Assembly (NCBI GenBank): GCA_958298945.1
Contig: OY282605.1
Location: 25,088,811-25,152,810 of the forward strand
From: Atherix ibis
Lineage: Eukaryota > Arthropoda > Insecta > Diptera > Athericidae
Reading direction: 5' to 3'
Length of the DNA stretch: 64,000 nucleotides
Made by a program: the position numbers and the translations under genes. Below the pieces are notes generated by a model. The model worked only from the letters and a program-made list of their open reading frames with translations, was not told where the DNA came from and did not search any database. Below are positions 13,008-22,859 of this stretch, piece by piece; positions within the stretch are counted from its first letter, which is position 1; every line of letters begins with the position of its first letter.

Positions 13008-13897
13008 CGAAGTATGTTCAAAAAGTATCGCGAATTTTGAATTTCTGCAGGTTACGTATATTCGATTTTCGAATTTTTTTGTGGCGTTATGTTGGTACTC
13101 ATGACTGTCACTTATGTCGACAAGTTCGGCCATTTGGAATGTTCAAATAATTTTTGACAGCTGCTTTGCTAGCACGTGTTTTGGCTCGTCTTCGATTTTT
13201 GCCCATTCCAAAAAAAGGATCAAAGAATCTGTATCAAATTTTGTGTGAAAAACAAAATTAATTGCGCGGACGCATTCCGAATGTTGACTGTGGTATATGG
13301 TTGAAGATGTGAACGACGAAAAGTGTGCCGGACGCCCAAGCACGTCAACAACAGACGAAAAGCTTACAGTTTTCTTCGATTGCAGGGGCGTGGTGCATCA
13401 TGAGTTCTTGCCACAGGGTAGAACGGTCAATAAGGAATATTACCTGCAAGTTATGTGCAAGTTGCGCGAAGCAATCCGCCAGAAATCCCCGGATTTGTGG
13501 AAGAACAAAAATTGGCTTTTGCACCACGATAACGCCCCTGCTCACGCATCGTTGCTTGTGCGCGAATTTTTGGCCGAAAACAAACAACACACTAATAATA
13601 CCGCAGCCACCGTATTCCCCAGATCTGCCTTCGTCTGACTTTTTCTTGTTCCCGAAAGTGAAGAGCCCCATGAAAGCTACGCTACGATTGAGGAGATAAA
13701 GACGGTATCGAAGGAGGAGCTGAACAAGATCACAAAAAATGATTTTTTGAAGTGCTTCGAAAATTGGAAACAACGTTGGCACAAGTGTATAATATCTGGT
13801 GGGGATTACTTTGAAGGGTACAAAATAGATATTCATGAATTAATAAATAGTTTTTGAAAAAAACACAAAATTCGCGATACTTTTTGAACAGATCTCG
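13008..13897 (+). mobile_element. Mar-A mariner nested inside Mar-B
   Basis: Starts CGAAGTATGTTCAAAAAGTA, ends in the complementary terminal repeat, with TA duplicated (13006-13007, 13898-13899). Removal restores Mar-B codons GWNILPHPP. Inside, the 5' leader and MDQRI N-terminus are present as far as the RPSTSTTDEK region, then a deletion jumps to the TVFFDCRGVVHHEFLPQGRT block (about 13365). The second-Asp block HHDNAPAHASLLVREFLA (13515-13575) follows, then a frameshifted PPYSPDLPSSDFFLFPK. The first catalytic Asp is lost. Non-autonomous, 890 bp. Confidence 0.92.
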
Positions 13898-14212
13898 TAT
13901 ACTGCCACACCCACCATACTCTCCAGACCTAGCACCTTCTGAATATCATTTGTTCCGGTCTCTACAAAATTTTTTAGATGTTAAAACGTTTAATTCAAAT
14001 GAGAAGGTCAAAAAATCACTTGGATCAGTTTTTTGGCCAGCAAAGTACAAATATTTTATGAGCGTGGAATCATGCTACTGCCAGAAAGATGGCAAAGCGT
14101 ATTGGATCAGACTGGACAATATTTAATTAAATAAAATATTAATTCACTATAAGAAAATTGTCTTTCATTTTTATAAAAAAAAAAACGAAATTACGTCCCG
14201 GACAACCCAATA

Positions 14213-15139
14213 TATCACATGATATTTTCCCACAAGGTATATTGGCTGTACTCGAACTCGTATAATCCTTCTTGGGAATGATTCAAATCCCTGACTATTT
14301 CAGCAATTCGGTTTATATTGAATAAACGTGTAAATATTTAATTCGAATGCAATCTTTGCATATTCTAATTGAATATGAATGGCTAATTTTACCATTTGTA
14401 AGAATAGTTTTGTCCTTCAATCTGCCCTTGTACTCTTATACACTGGCTCCATTGGATCCTTCTTATATCTAATTCAATGGCACTGATTTAATCATATCGA
14501 AATTTTCTTCTGTTGCTGAAAATTACTCCCTGCATAAAATATTATATATGTTCACGTACGTACACATTTACACATGTGTTCATACAGGATTTGAACGAAA
14601 GATAAAAGTACACAATGCATTTGGGAATTTCTTTCTCCACATTGGCGTTTGGATTTTCAATTTATTAAGAGCTTAATTCAACACTAAATTAATAATCACA
14701 TTAAAACGATTATTAGCATAAATTGCATAAATCAACAACATTTAAGCAAATAATTGAATTTTTCCTTTAGATTCCGTATTAATTAAGTGCCAAAGAACAT
14801 TTGTGTTTGTAAGCTAGTTGAAATTGTTTGGTTTTTGTTTATGAGAACATGATTTTGCTGTTTATTTGTTCGAATTATTTACTAATGCTGGTCTTCGATA
14901 AAAGTATTCATTAAATTTATTGATTACATAAAAGTTCTTATTTGTAGTAAACATTCAATGTGTTCATTTGAAATTGATACTTAAAGAATATGTGCTCTTT
15001 TTTTCCTGTTTATAATCAATCAATTTTATGAGATTCTTCTTTGCGCACAGAATCATTATATATTAGATAATGCGGTGAATATGATAAAAAATTACTTTTT
15101 CCAAAATTTCTTATACTCTGTACGGATAATTGTCATTTT
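14213..15139. other. AT-rich DNA, no recognised feature
   Basis: Between Mar-B and the Mar-I fragment. Long AT stretches and no open frame with plausible protein composition. Nothing further could be supported. Confidence 0.5.
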
Positions 15140-15545
15140 TTTATATTGTCTTTATCCACAAATTAGACAGTTTTTAAATTTTCCTCTTCTAAATCTGCCG
15201 TGCTTTTTTATTAAAAAAAGGGAGTCGGAGTCCAGATGGTTTCGTACCTCAGCAACAGATCTATATTTTTTATTTCGAAGCTAATTTTCCAAAGACCTGA
15301 ATATATGGTAATTGGAAGGTTTTTAATATCGGCGGACTATGGTAGATGTTGCAGAACTTCTAAATCCAACTCTCCGTAGAATGCGTCGTTGCTTATGCAC
15401 TAAAACAGACTGTTTTTTATAGACCTTTTCTTTGGCCAATATTGGTCGAGGGGTTGAAAGATGTGCTTGTTTTGGTTTCTTTTCTGTATAAAGATCCTTC
15501 ACAGAAATGGATCCGATTGAAAGAAATCTAAACAATAGGTACGAA
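15140..15545 (-). pseudogene. Mar-I mariner C-terminal fragment
   Basis: On the minus strand, one frame reads YHSPPILKPSNYHIFR then LENxLRNKKYRSVAEVRNHL, matching the mariner YSPDLAPSDYHLFRSLENSLR..KF.S.EEV..HLD block; just before it another frame gives LDLEVLQHL (normally LGWEVLQHP). Further upstream KKPKQAHLSTPRPILAKEKV resembles the basic ..KGEPAQTTPKP..H.KKVM stretch. This is a heavily decayed mellifera-like transposase. A long open frame crossing from Mar-A into this region (15323-15853) is in a different frame and is not a real fusion gene. Confidence 0.55.
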
Positions 15546-15549
15546 CACA

Positions 15550-16363
15550 TGAAATAATCCCATTCAGATATTATACACTTGTGCCAACGTTTTTTCCAAT
15601 CCTCGAAGCACTTCAAAAAATCATGTTTTATGATCTTGTTTAGCTCCTCATTCGATGCCGTCTTTATCTCCTCAATCGTGGCGTAGCGTCGTCCTTTCAT
15701 GGGGCTCTTCAATTTCGGGAACAAGAAAAAGTCACAGGGGGCGAGATCTGGGGAATACGGTGGCTGCGGCATTATTAGTGTGTTGTTTTTGGCCAAAAAT
15801 GCGTGAGCAGGGGCGTTACTATGGTGCAAAAGCCAATTTTTGTTCTTCCACAAATCCGGTCGTTTCGCGTAACTTGCAGGTAATATTCCTTATTAACCGT
15901 TCTACCCTGTGGCAAGAACTCATGATGGACCACGCACCTGCAATCGAAGAAAACTGTAAACAAAACGGTCACATTCGACCGAACTTGGCGCTTTTCGTCG
16001 TTCACATCTTCTCGGTCCTCTGAAAACATTTTGTACCACCGATAAACGTTGCTTCGTTTCAAGGTAGCTTCACCATACGCCACAGTCAACATTCGGGATG
16101 CGTCCGCTCAATTAATTTTATTTTTCAAACAAAATTTGATACAGATTCTTTGATCCATTTTTTGGAATGGGCATAAATCTAAGACAAGCCGAAACACATG
16201 CAAGCAAATCAGCTCTCAAAAATTAACTGAACATTCAAAATGGCCGAACTTTTTGGAATAAGTGAGAGACATGAGTACCAACATAACACCACAAAAAAAA
16301 TCGAAAATCAAATATACGATACGTAACCCTCGGAAATTCGCGATACTTTTTGAACAGACCTCG
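15550..16363 (-). mobile_element. Mar-A mariner, 3' end lost
   Basis: Only the right (5') terminus is present, ending at 16363 with TA after it. The left side begins abruptly near 15550 in sequence homologous to the region just inside the normal 3' end, so the 3' terminal repeat is gone. Minus-strand coding includes MDQRI-type N-terminus, MLTVAYGEATLKRSNVYRWY, EDREDVNDEKR, then a deletion to QVRSNVTVLFTVFFDCR, the HHSNAPAHAF site (second catalytic Asp changed to Ser), a loss of LLVRE, and QPPYSPDLAPCDFFLFPK. It abuts Mar-I on the left and Mar-J on the right. Confidence 0.82.
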
Positions 16364-16384
16364 TATTTTTTCCAAGTGATCCTT

Positions 16385-16620
16385 GATTATTGTACAGGGT
16401 CAGCCAAGATCTTGAGATAATTCTTTTGTGATTTTTCGGGAATCTGACTCTACCCATGAGTTTAAAGCCACGTCATCTAGTTTCATAGGTCTTCCAGACT
16501 TTGGTTGGTCCCTTAACTCCCTCTCACCACATTTTTTGAAGTTTTTAAATGTCTCCATAAACTTTGCCGACGTTTTGTGTAGCTTTTTTTTTATCTTCAA
16601 CTCTTTGCCGAATTAAAAGA
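16385..16620 (-). pseudogene. Mar-J mariner N-terminal fragment
   Basis: The minus-strand frame 16400-16600 reads FKNFKKCGERELRDQPKSGRP, then DVALNSWVESDSRKITKELSQDLG. This matches the two helix-turn-helix linker region of mariner transposases (WF.RF..GD..LED.PRSGRP.. DD..L..LVE.DPR.TTRELA..LG). No catalytic domain is visible. It lies directly after the Mar-A copy ending at 16363. Confidence 0.6.
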
Positions 16621-17223
16621 CAATTAAATGCCGTACAAGTATCTCGTCAATATCTGGCATTGACGTTGTTGACTTTGGGTAGAAAAAAAAAGTTTTATTA
16701 TGAAAACAGTAAGATTACTTACCAAGCTTCAAAATGCCATATACTTTGTTGTGTTCATTCGATTGCAACTGGTACAAAACTAATTTCAAAACAATGTATC
16801 CACTTCTTTCCGCTTTACCCAATTAATGTAAGATTATTCAGATAAACAATTTTATGCTTAACTTGAAATAAGTGAAAAAATAATATTAAACAATAAATAA
16901 TTTAAGAATATTTTTTTGTGATGTGATGGAGCTTTAGATACAGTTAACTGTCATCTACCAAAAATCTGTTCATGATTTTTACTAAGTATAGTTTGAAATT
17001 TGATGATGCAAAGACTCAAGTTTGAACAACATTTCTAACTTAGCCAAATTTACAGGTTTTTTAAAAATGAGTGGAATATGTGGTTTAACGTATTGGTCAA
17101 ATATCAGTAAACGACTCTACTCAACAAACACTTTGAAATTTGAGGCAAAGAAATTGCTTAGGGAATTCTGCATTTACTTATGATTTTCTTTTCGGTAGCC
17201 AATGTCGTCCTTTAAAAATGTTT
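16621..17223. other. AT-rich DNA, no recognised gene
   Basis: No coding features recognised; plus-strand frames are short and hydrophobic or lysine-rich. Confidence 0.5.
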
Positions 17224-17490
17224 TTAAAATTTAACCATATTTAATTGCTTCCGATCAATTTCATTACGTAAGCTTGCAATGTTAACCCACAAGTGACATG
17301 ATGTGACCAAATAGCCCCATAGTCGTGGCGCTATAAAGTTGACTCTGGCACATTTTTTTAAAAACCGAATATGTAAAAGATATTGGACACATCGTATTCT
17401 TGAAAATACATTGTTTTGTGTAGCTGGGTGGCATCGGCAGTTTCTATTTTCGGGCAATGGACAGTATTCCGTGCTAGACCCGGATGACAT
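17224..17490. repeat. Possible LINE-derived segment
   Basis: Somewhat higher GC than its surroundings. It contains CCCCATAGTCGTGGCGCTATA near 17313, closely matching CCTCATAGTCGTGACACTATA near 42860, which lies downstream of a LINE RNase H remnant in the same orientation. No clear protein family was recognised here. Calling it LINE-derived rests on that shared motif only. Confidence 0.3.
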
Positions 17491-19016
17491 TTATTGGATA
17501 TAATGCGTGATTATCGTTCTGATAATCCAGTAAATAAACAACATCTTGAAAGCTGAATCTAAGGGAGTTATAGCAGAGGTTAGAGGCGAATTTTCTCAAA
17601 AAAGCGGTAAAAAACTGGACCGATGGGATAAGCTTCGCCAAGAACCGCCAAGATGGGCAAATGCTCGAAAACTTTTTTTCACACTAATGGCGATAAATTT
17701 CTGTTTTTTTCGCCAATATTTTTAATATTTTATTCAGTTTTTTTTTAAAAAATACACCCAATCTTATTTTAGTAGGTCTATTTTTGCTTGGCTATTTTTT
17801 TTAATATCAAATCGGTTTATTACTATTTCTGAAGTAATAATATTTATTTTTGGGCTCTTTTAAGATTTAAAATGTTGGATGTCATTTTTTTATTATTTTT
17901 TACCTAATATTGTTTAATTGAAGAAAAAACTGAAAATAAATATACTTAATTAATGAAAGAGTTGATTTCAATCAAATCAAATTACATTCGTTAATGATGG
18001 TGAATATCGAAGTACTCGTAAGTTGCAATAATCTTTTAATTTTTTTTCAACCTTTTCCAATTTTACGTTGGGTTTTTTTTTAAATTTTGGATAATATTTT
18101 CGTATTGTAGTTCAATGCAACCAATCGCAATACACAAAATCTAAGTACGACTATAATATGCATAAATTTGCACTTTTATATACGACTTCAGTATGATTAT
18201 GAAAAAGAACTTATTCAATCGATTCGACTATTAATTTGTGACTTTAGTATTTTACGAGTATAAGTAAACTATTTATCCTGTAGACCACTCGACACATAAA
18301 ATATGTATCTTTGCATGAGTACATATTATCACTAATAAAAAGACAAAATTATCGGTTAGCTGAATCGGGTAAGTATGTAATATACTCTGTATCCATGATG
18401 TTATAATGACCAAAAACAATATTAACTAAAAGCTTCGATATATGAAAACGTATCCTTTTCAACCTTGTTTTGTTATAATGATAGCCTCATTCGATAACTT
18501 TGTCACATGCAGAAGTGCTTCAGTTCGCATAATTTAAGTTGTGCTATCAGGAACAGATTTCGCATAATTTAAGTATCCATTCAGAACAATACTATCGGGG
18601 CTGTAACTTTATTGTCATTATTAATGTATTGTATATGATGTGCTCCAAAAATTTAATGCATATTGTACTTGTAGGCTCTATGATAAACTATTTTAAAACT
18701 TGAATTTTTAATCATATTTATTAAATACATAAATATATTCTTATATTTATGTAACATATTTTTCAGTACTAATTTTTTTATTATTATTAATTTTCCTAAA
18801 ATAAAAAAACATAATAAATTTTAATTGATATAAATTAATAACTTAAATAAAAGGTTTGACTGACATCTATTGGTACAAACAAAAAGTTGTTCGATCTCGC
18901 ACCTAGGATAAAATAGGTGGACGAAAATATTTTCTAAAAGAGAAAGCAAAAATAATGTTGAAAGTTAAAGGATATGAAAAATAAGATAATCGGCTCCGTA
19001 CACCACGTTAGATTAT
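17491..19016. other. AT-rich DNA, no recognised gene
   Basis: No feature recognised apart from poly-A/T runs. It ends at the TA (19016-19017) bounding the next Mar-A copy. Confidence 0.5.
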
Positions 19017-19017
19017 A

Positions 19018-19923
19018 CGAGGTCTGTTCAAAAAGTATTGTGAATTTTGTGTTTTTTCAAAAAATATTTATTTATTCATGAATATTTTTTTGTCCCCTTC
19101 AAAGTAATCCCCACCAGATATTATACACTTGTTCCAACGTTTTTTCCAATCCTCGAAGCACTTCAAAAAATCATTTTCTGTGATCTTGTTCAGCTCCTCC
19201 TTCGATGCCGTCTTTCTCTCCTCAATTGTAGCGTATCGTCGTCCTTTCATTGGGCTCTTCAGTTTCAGGAATAAGAAAAAATCACAGAGGGCCAGATCTA
19301 AGGAATACGGTGGCTACGGCATTATTAATGTGTTGTTTTTGGCAAAAAATGGCAAAAGCCAATTTTTGTTCTTCCACAAATCCGGTCATTTCTGGCGAAT
19401 TGGTTCGCGCAACTTGCGCATAACTTGCAGGTAATATTCCTTATTGACCGTTCTACCCTGTGGCAAGAACTTATGATACACCCACGCCCTTGAAATCGAA
19501 GAAAACTGTAAGCAAAACCTTCACATTCGACCGAACTTGGCGCGCTTTTTTCGGTCTTGGCTCGTGCGGCAGCTTCCATTAGGATGATTGAACTTTGGTT
19601 TCCATGTCATAACCATAAACCCATGATTTGTCACCAGTTATGACCCTCCGGAGTAAATTTGGGTGGTCGCGGACAGAGTCCAACAACTCCTTAGCAATGT
19701 TACTGCGATGCTGTTTTTGGTCGAAATTGAGCAAAAATCGTAGACGAGCCAAAACACATGCAAGCAAAGCAGCTGTCAAAAATTAACTGAACATTCAAAA
19801 TGGCCGAACTTGTCGGCATAAGTGAGAGACATGAGTACCAACATAACGCCACAAAAAATCGAAAATCGAATGTACGCAAACCGAGGAAATTCAGAATTCG
19901 CGACACTTTTTGAACAGACCTCG
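19018..19923 (-). mobile_element. Mar-A mariner, N-terminal coding deleted
   Basis: Both terminal repeats and flanking TA (19016-19017, 19924-19925) are present. Minus-strand coding: QKQHRSNIAKELLDSV, VITGDKSWVYGYD (first Asp present), KKARQVRS-like sequence, the EFLPQGRTVNKEYYLQVM block, KNKNW, and the C-terminal block ending GDY near 19100. The second-Asp HDNAPAHA block is deleted near 19350. The 5' leader joins coding sequence at the same TTGCYCA microhomology as in the copies at 1197 and 5759. Confidence 0.88.
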
Positions 19924-19941
19924 TACATTCTCACAACCTAT

Positions 19942-20015
19942 TTACTCTGATCTCTCATGTATCTTTAATGTCATGACATTAGATTACTCTGATCTCTCAT
20001 GTATCTTTAATATCC
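19942..20015. repeat. Short tandem duplication
   Basis: TTACTCTGATCTCTCATGTA followed by TCTTTAAT occurs at 19942 and 19984, a period of 42 bp. It lies just outside the Mar-A right end. Confidence 0.7.
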
Positions 20016-20159
20016 CTACTACCCCTAAAGTTGTACATACAATCTATGCTCTATAATCACTTACGGAACCGTGATCTAATGCCATTAGATTAAGCACACG
20101 TAAACCAAAGTCATTAAATTGAGTATCCTTCTACTTTAAATTACGTCCGAAGACCTCTA

Positions 20160-20853
20160 TCTTGGACTGATTTTTTTTTTGCGACAATTTTATTTTATCT
20201 TTAAACATCAATGTTATCCCCTTTATAGAAATTCCCGTGGGTTGGTGCTATATGTACATAGGCAGTAGCGTTTTCAACTGGAATCTCCTTCAGCTCTTCG
20301 GTTACATTCCTTTAGATATTATCGACAGTACCAAAATGACTTACTTTCAATTTTTTTTTTATCATCGGGAGCAAAAAATGTGACACGGGCTTAAATTCAA
20401 ATAAATAAGGGGCTGATGAGCCACAGCAAAATGTTTTTCTGACAAAAACTTATTGATGAAGATGGTCTTGCAAGGGGCTGCAATATTCTACCTGACATGA
20501 AAAATTCTTTTTCTGAGCCTTTCAAGGACTTTTTCATTATCGTCAATGCTACTGGACGGTGTGAACTCTCAAGAGGCCTCAATCTTTCTACATTTTCATC
20601 AGTTTTCGATGTTAAAGGACTTCCTATTCGAAGTTCATCTTCCACTGTTTCTCAGTCCTCCAAAAATTCCTTATGTCACCGGAAAACTTATGCTCTTAAT
20701 AAGAAATATCTCCCATAGGCTGTTTGCAGCTTTTCGCAAGTCAAACTTTGGGATTCACCAAGCTAAACACAAAATTTTGATCTTTGCATTTTTCACTTAT
20801 CACGTACTATAGGGTCGCCTGATCACGGGATGAGGCTGAAACTTCTACTCTTG
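20160..20853 (-). pseudogene. Mar-H mariner remnant, centre deleted
   Basis: Minus-strand reading gives LGESQSLTCEKLQTAYG (N-terminal), EDELRIGSPLTSKTDENVERLR (the DEPRSGRPSTSKTDENVERVR block), then a jump to KVLERLRKRIFHVR (near 20505), a degraded second-Asp block, FLSEKHFAV, a weakened SPDLAP block, then HFLLPMIKKKLKVSHFGTVDNI and VTEELKEIPVENAT (normally FFLFPKLK..LKGRHFGT and the C-terminal helices). The central part with the first Asp is missing. It continues on the right into the leader repeats at 20854. Confidence 0.65.
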
Positions 20854-21165
20854 AGTGCTGCCAGATCGCTCCCAGATCATTACTTTTGATCCTTGGTGAT
20901 TCACTGATCTCAGTTCTGTGTACATCTGGAATGATGGGTTTTGTTAGTAGTTGGGTCCAAGATCTGTGGAGGAAAAGTCTTCAGTGCTGCCAGATCGCTC
21001 CCAGATCGTTACTTTTGATCCTTGGGGATCCACTGATCTCAGTTCTGTGTACACCTGGAATGATTGGTTTGGTTAGTAGTTGGGTCCAAGTTATGTGGAG
21101 GAAAAGTTTTCAGTGCTCCTAGATCGCTCCCAGATCGTTACTTTTGATCCTTGTAGATTCACTGC
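20854..21165. repeat. 129-bp tandem repeat from the Mar-H 5' leader
   Basis: AGTGCTGCCAGATCGCTCCC starts at 20854 and 20983, and a slightly diverged form at 21112: period exactly 129 bp, about 2.4 copies, well conserved. Read in reverse, the unit contains AAAAGTAATGATCTGGGAGC and TCTGGCAGCACT, which match the leader of the Mar-H copy at 9960. The array therefore seems to be a triplicated 5' terminal piece of Mar-H. The third copy breaks off near 21165, where Mar-E begins. Confidence 0.8.
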
Positions 21166-21480
21166 ATATGTTGATAAAGGGCAGACACCACCGACCACAT
21201 ACAAAGCTGCCGTGCATCAAAAGAAAGTTATGTTGTGTTGTTGGTGGGATCGGATGGGTATTGTCCACTATGAGTTGCTGAAAGAAAATTTTACTTTCGA
21301 TGCAGATCGTTACTGTTCGCAACTTGATGTTTTGAATAAAGAAATTCAACGTAAGCATCCATATTTGGCCAACAGAAAGAGTGTAATTCTTCACCATGAC
21401 AACGCTAGACCGCACGTGGCAAAAAAAACCATACAAAAAATTGCAGAGTCGGGTTGGGAAAGTCTACCTCAGCCAGCATA
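21165..21480 (+). pseudogene. Mar-E mariner fragment, host of Mar-C
   Basis: One open plus frame: TTYKAAVHQKKVMLCCWWDR, MGIVHYELLKENFTFDADRY, SQLDVLNKEIQRKHPYLANR, KSVILHHDNARPHVAKKTIQ (second catalytic Asp in HHDNARPH), then GWESLPQPAY, where it is cut by Mar-C at the codon before the expected SPDLAP block. N-terminus and first Asp missing. A sequence ending CCCTTATACCCAATA near 24490 could be its 3' terminus on the far side of Mar-C and Mar-D, but the left end is not available to compare. Confidence 0.75.
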
Positions 21481-22668
21481 CCACCTTGATCAAAAAGTGT
21501 GGCGCTCCCATCGCCAAGAGTACATCTATTTTTGTGTGTGTTGACGATTTTTTACAATTTTAGAAATGGATTTAAATTTGCAACAACGAACTTGTATTAA
21601 ATTTTGCGTAAAAAACGGATTTAATAGTGCGTGAACGTTGGAAATGTTGGACAAGTGTTTCAGCAACGATTCTTTAAAGAAAACTGTCGTTTGCCAGTGG
21701 CACAAGCGGTTCAAAAGTGGTCGTGAGTCAATCGAAGATGATCAACTCAGTGGCAGATCATCGACATCGAAAACCGACGAAAACATTGATAATGTTGGTC
21801 TATAACCGCAAATTAACCATCAGAGAGATAGCGGATGACTTGAACATTGCCTATGGATCCGTCCAAGACATTTTGGTTAATGATTTCGGTTCTGTCGTGT
21901 AGCAGCAAAGCTGGTGCCAAAAGTCCTCAATTTCATGCAAAAAGAGACCGTGTTGACGTCGCAAAAGACATGATTTGCGAGGCTGAATCCGATCCCACAT
22001 TCATCAAAAGGATCATTACTGGAGACGAGACGTGGGTTTATGAGTACGACACGGAATCCAGACATTAGTCAAGTGAATGGCGTTCACCAAATGAACCGAG
22101 ACCAAAAAAACCACGTCGTTTTCAGTCAAAAAAGAAGGCAATGCTCACGGTTTTCATGGATTACAACGGTGTGTGCATCATGAATTTTTGCCAGAAGGCC
22201 GGACAGTAAATAAAGAGTATTATTTCGGCGTTATAAGACGTTTGCGTGAAGCAATTCGCCGAAAGAGACCAGAATTGTGGGCCGAAAACTCGTGGATTTT
22301 GCACCATGATAACGCACCGTCGCACAGTGCCATCATTATTCGTAATTTTTTGACGAAAAATGCAACAAATACCATCCAACAACCACCGAATTCACTTGAT
22401 TTGGCTACCTGTGACTTCTTTCTGTTCAATCGAGTTAAAAAACCATTACGGGGAACGCGTTTCAACAGCCGAGAGGAAGTAATGGAAAAATCGCAGGAAG
22501 CACTGATGGACATACCGAAAACCGAATATAAAAAATGTTTCGAGGATTGGATCAAGCGCTGGCATAAGTCGATGGGGATTACTTTGAAGGGGACAATATA
22601 GATTTAGATGAATAAACTTGTATTTTTAATTTTCTGAATAAATTCCGGTAACTTTTTGATCAAGGTGG
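21481..22668 (+). mobile_element. Mar-C mariner, nearly full length
   Basis: Starts CCACCTTGATCAAAAAGTGT and ends ACTTTTTGATCAAGGTGG, with TA on both sides (21479-21480, 22669-22670). Length 1188 bp, close to a normal mariner. Inserted in Mar-E coding sequence on the left. Its right TA is followed directly by another TA and the start of Mar-D, so the two elements are separated by only the duplicated target bases. Confidence 0.92.
21566..22615 (+). pseudogene. Mar-C transposase, frameshifted
   Basis: ATG at 21566 (MDLNLQQRTCIKFCVKNGFN), then TGA at about 21632 where Arg is expected. The frame resumes with TLEMLDKCF, KTVVCQWHKRFKSGRESIED and RSSTSKTDENID, breaks near 21800, then gives YNRKLTIREIADDLNIAYGS. 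Further on: RDRVDVAKDMI, IITGDETWVYEYD (first Asp, near 22020), EFLPEGRTVNKEYYFGVIRR, LHHDNAPSHSAIIIRNFL (second Asp, near 22305), PPNSLDLATCDFFLF (third Asp at 22412-22414) and GTRFNSREEVME. A frameshift near 22570 precedes the true C-terminus EGDNIDLDE. DDE triad visible, gene broken. Related to Mar-A in protein layout. Confidence 0.85.
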
Positions 22669-22859
22669 TATATTAGATGTAGTAAAAAGTAATCCATTAT
22701 TTTGCCAATAGATGGCTTTAGGAGTCTGTATCTCCCGTTTCAAAAGTACGATCGGGTTGCACTAGATGGCGTTAGATAAAGATAAGATTTCGTACTAAAA
22801 AAGCTTCTCATACAGTTTTGTGATTACTTGACTTAGTATTTTTTTAGCACGCGTCAAAG

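Larger units (their letters stand above)
11881..14134 (+). pseudogene. Mar-B transposase, broken
   Basis: ATG at 11881 (MESEKLYFRHI). An early in-frame TGA at about 12031 replaces the Arg of the FRSGNFDLEDAPRSGRP block, consistent with CGA to TGA decay. Next come the second helix-turn-helix (RRITIREIAERLNLS, near 12130), WVPQKF, a degraded TGD first-aspartate site near 12320, KKVMLFVWWDFKGIVYFELL near 12425-12480, the MITE, then FQQDNAKPHTS (second Asp, 12935-12970), Mar-A, and PHPPYSPDLAPSEYHLF (13905-13955). The third catalytic position reads Glu (SEY) instead of Asp. Stop at 14132-14134. Encodes a DDE transposase when intact; here inactive. Confidence 0.85.
11736..14210 (+). mobile_element. 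Mar-B mariner carrying two nested insertions
   Basis: Terminal inverted repeats TTGGGTTGTCCGAAAAGTAA at the left and its near complement at the right (ending GACAACCCAA), flanked by TA at 11734-11735 and 14211-14212. Subtracting the MITE at 12587-12928 and Mar-A at 13008-13897 leaves about 1.2-1.25 kb, the normal size for a mariner. The coding frame runs across both insertion points once they are removed, which proves the nesting order: Mar-B first, then the MITE and Mar-A. The protein features resemble the mellifera/capitata group; the subfamily call is tentative. Confidence 0.92.

Noticed and set aside
15323..15853. A 176-codon open frame that seems to fuse a mariner C-terminus to a basic protein tail
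   Set aside because: The tail lies over Mar-I, whose true mariner text (YHSPPILKPSNYHIFR) is in another frame. The fusion is an accident of frames.
20497..20812. Plus-strand frames at the Mar-H remnant
   Set aside because: Shadows of the minus-strand transposase.
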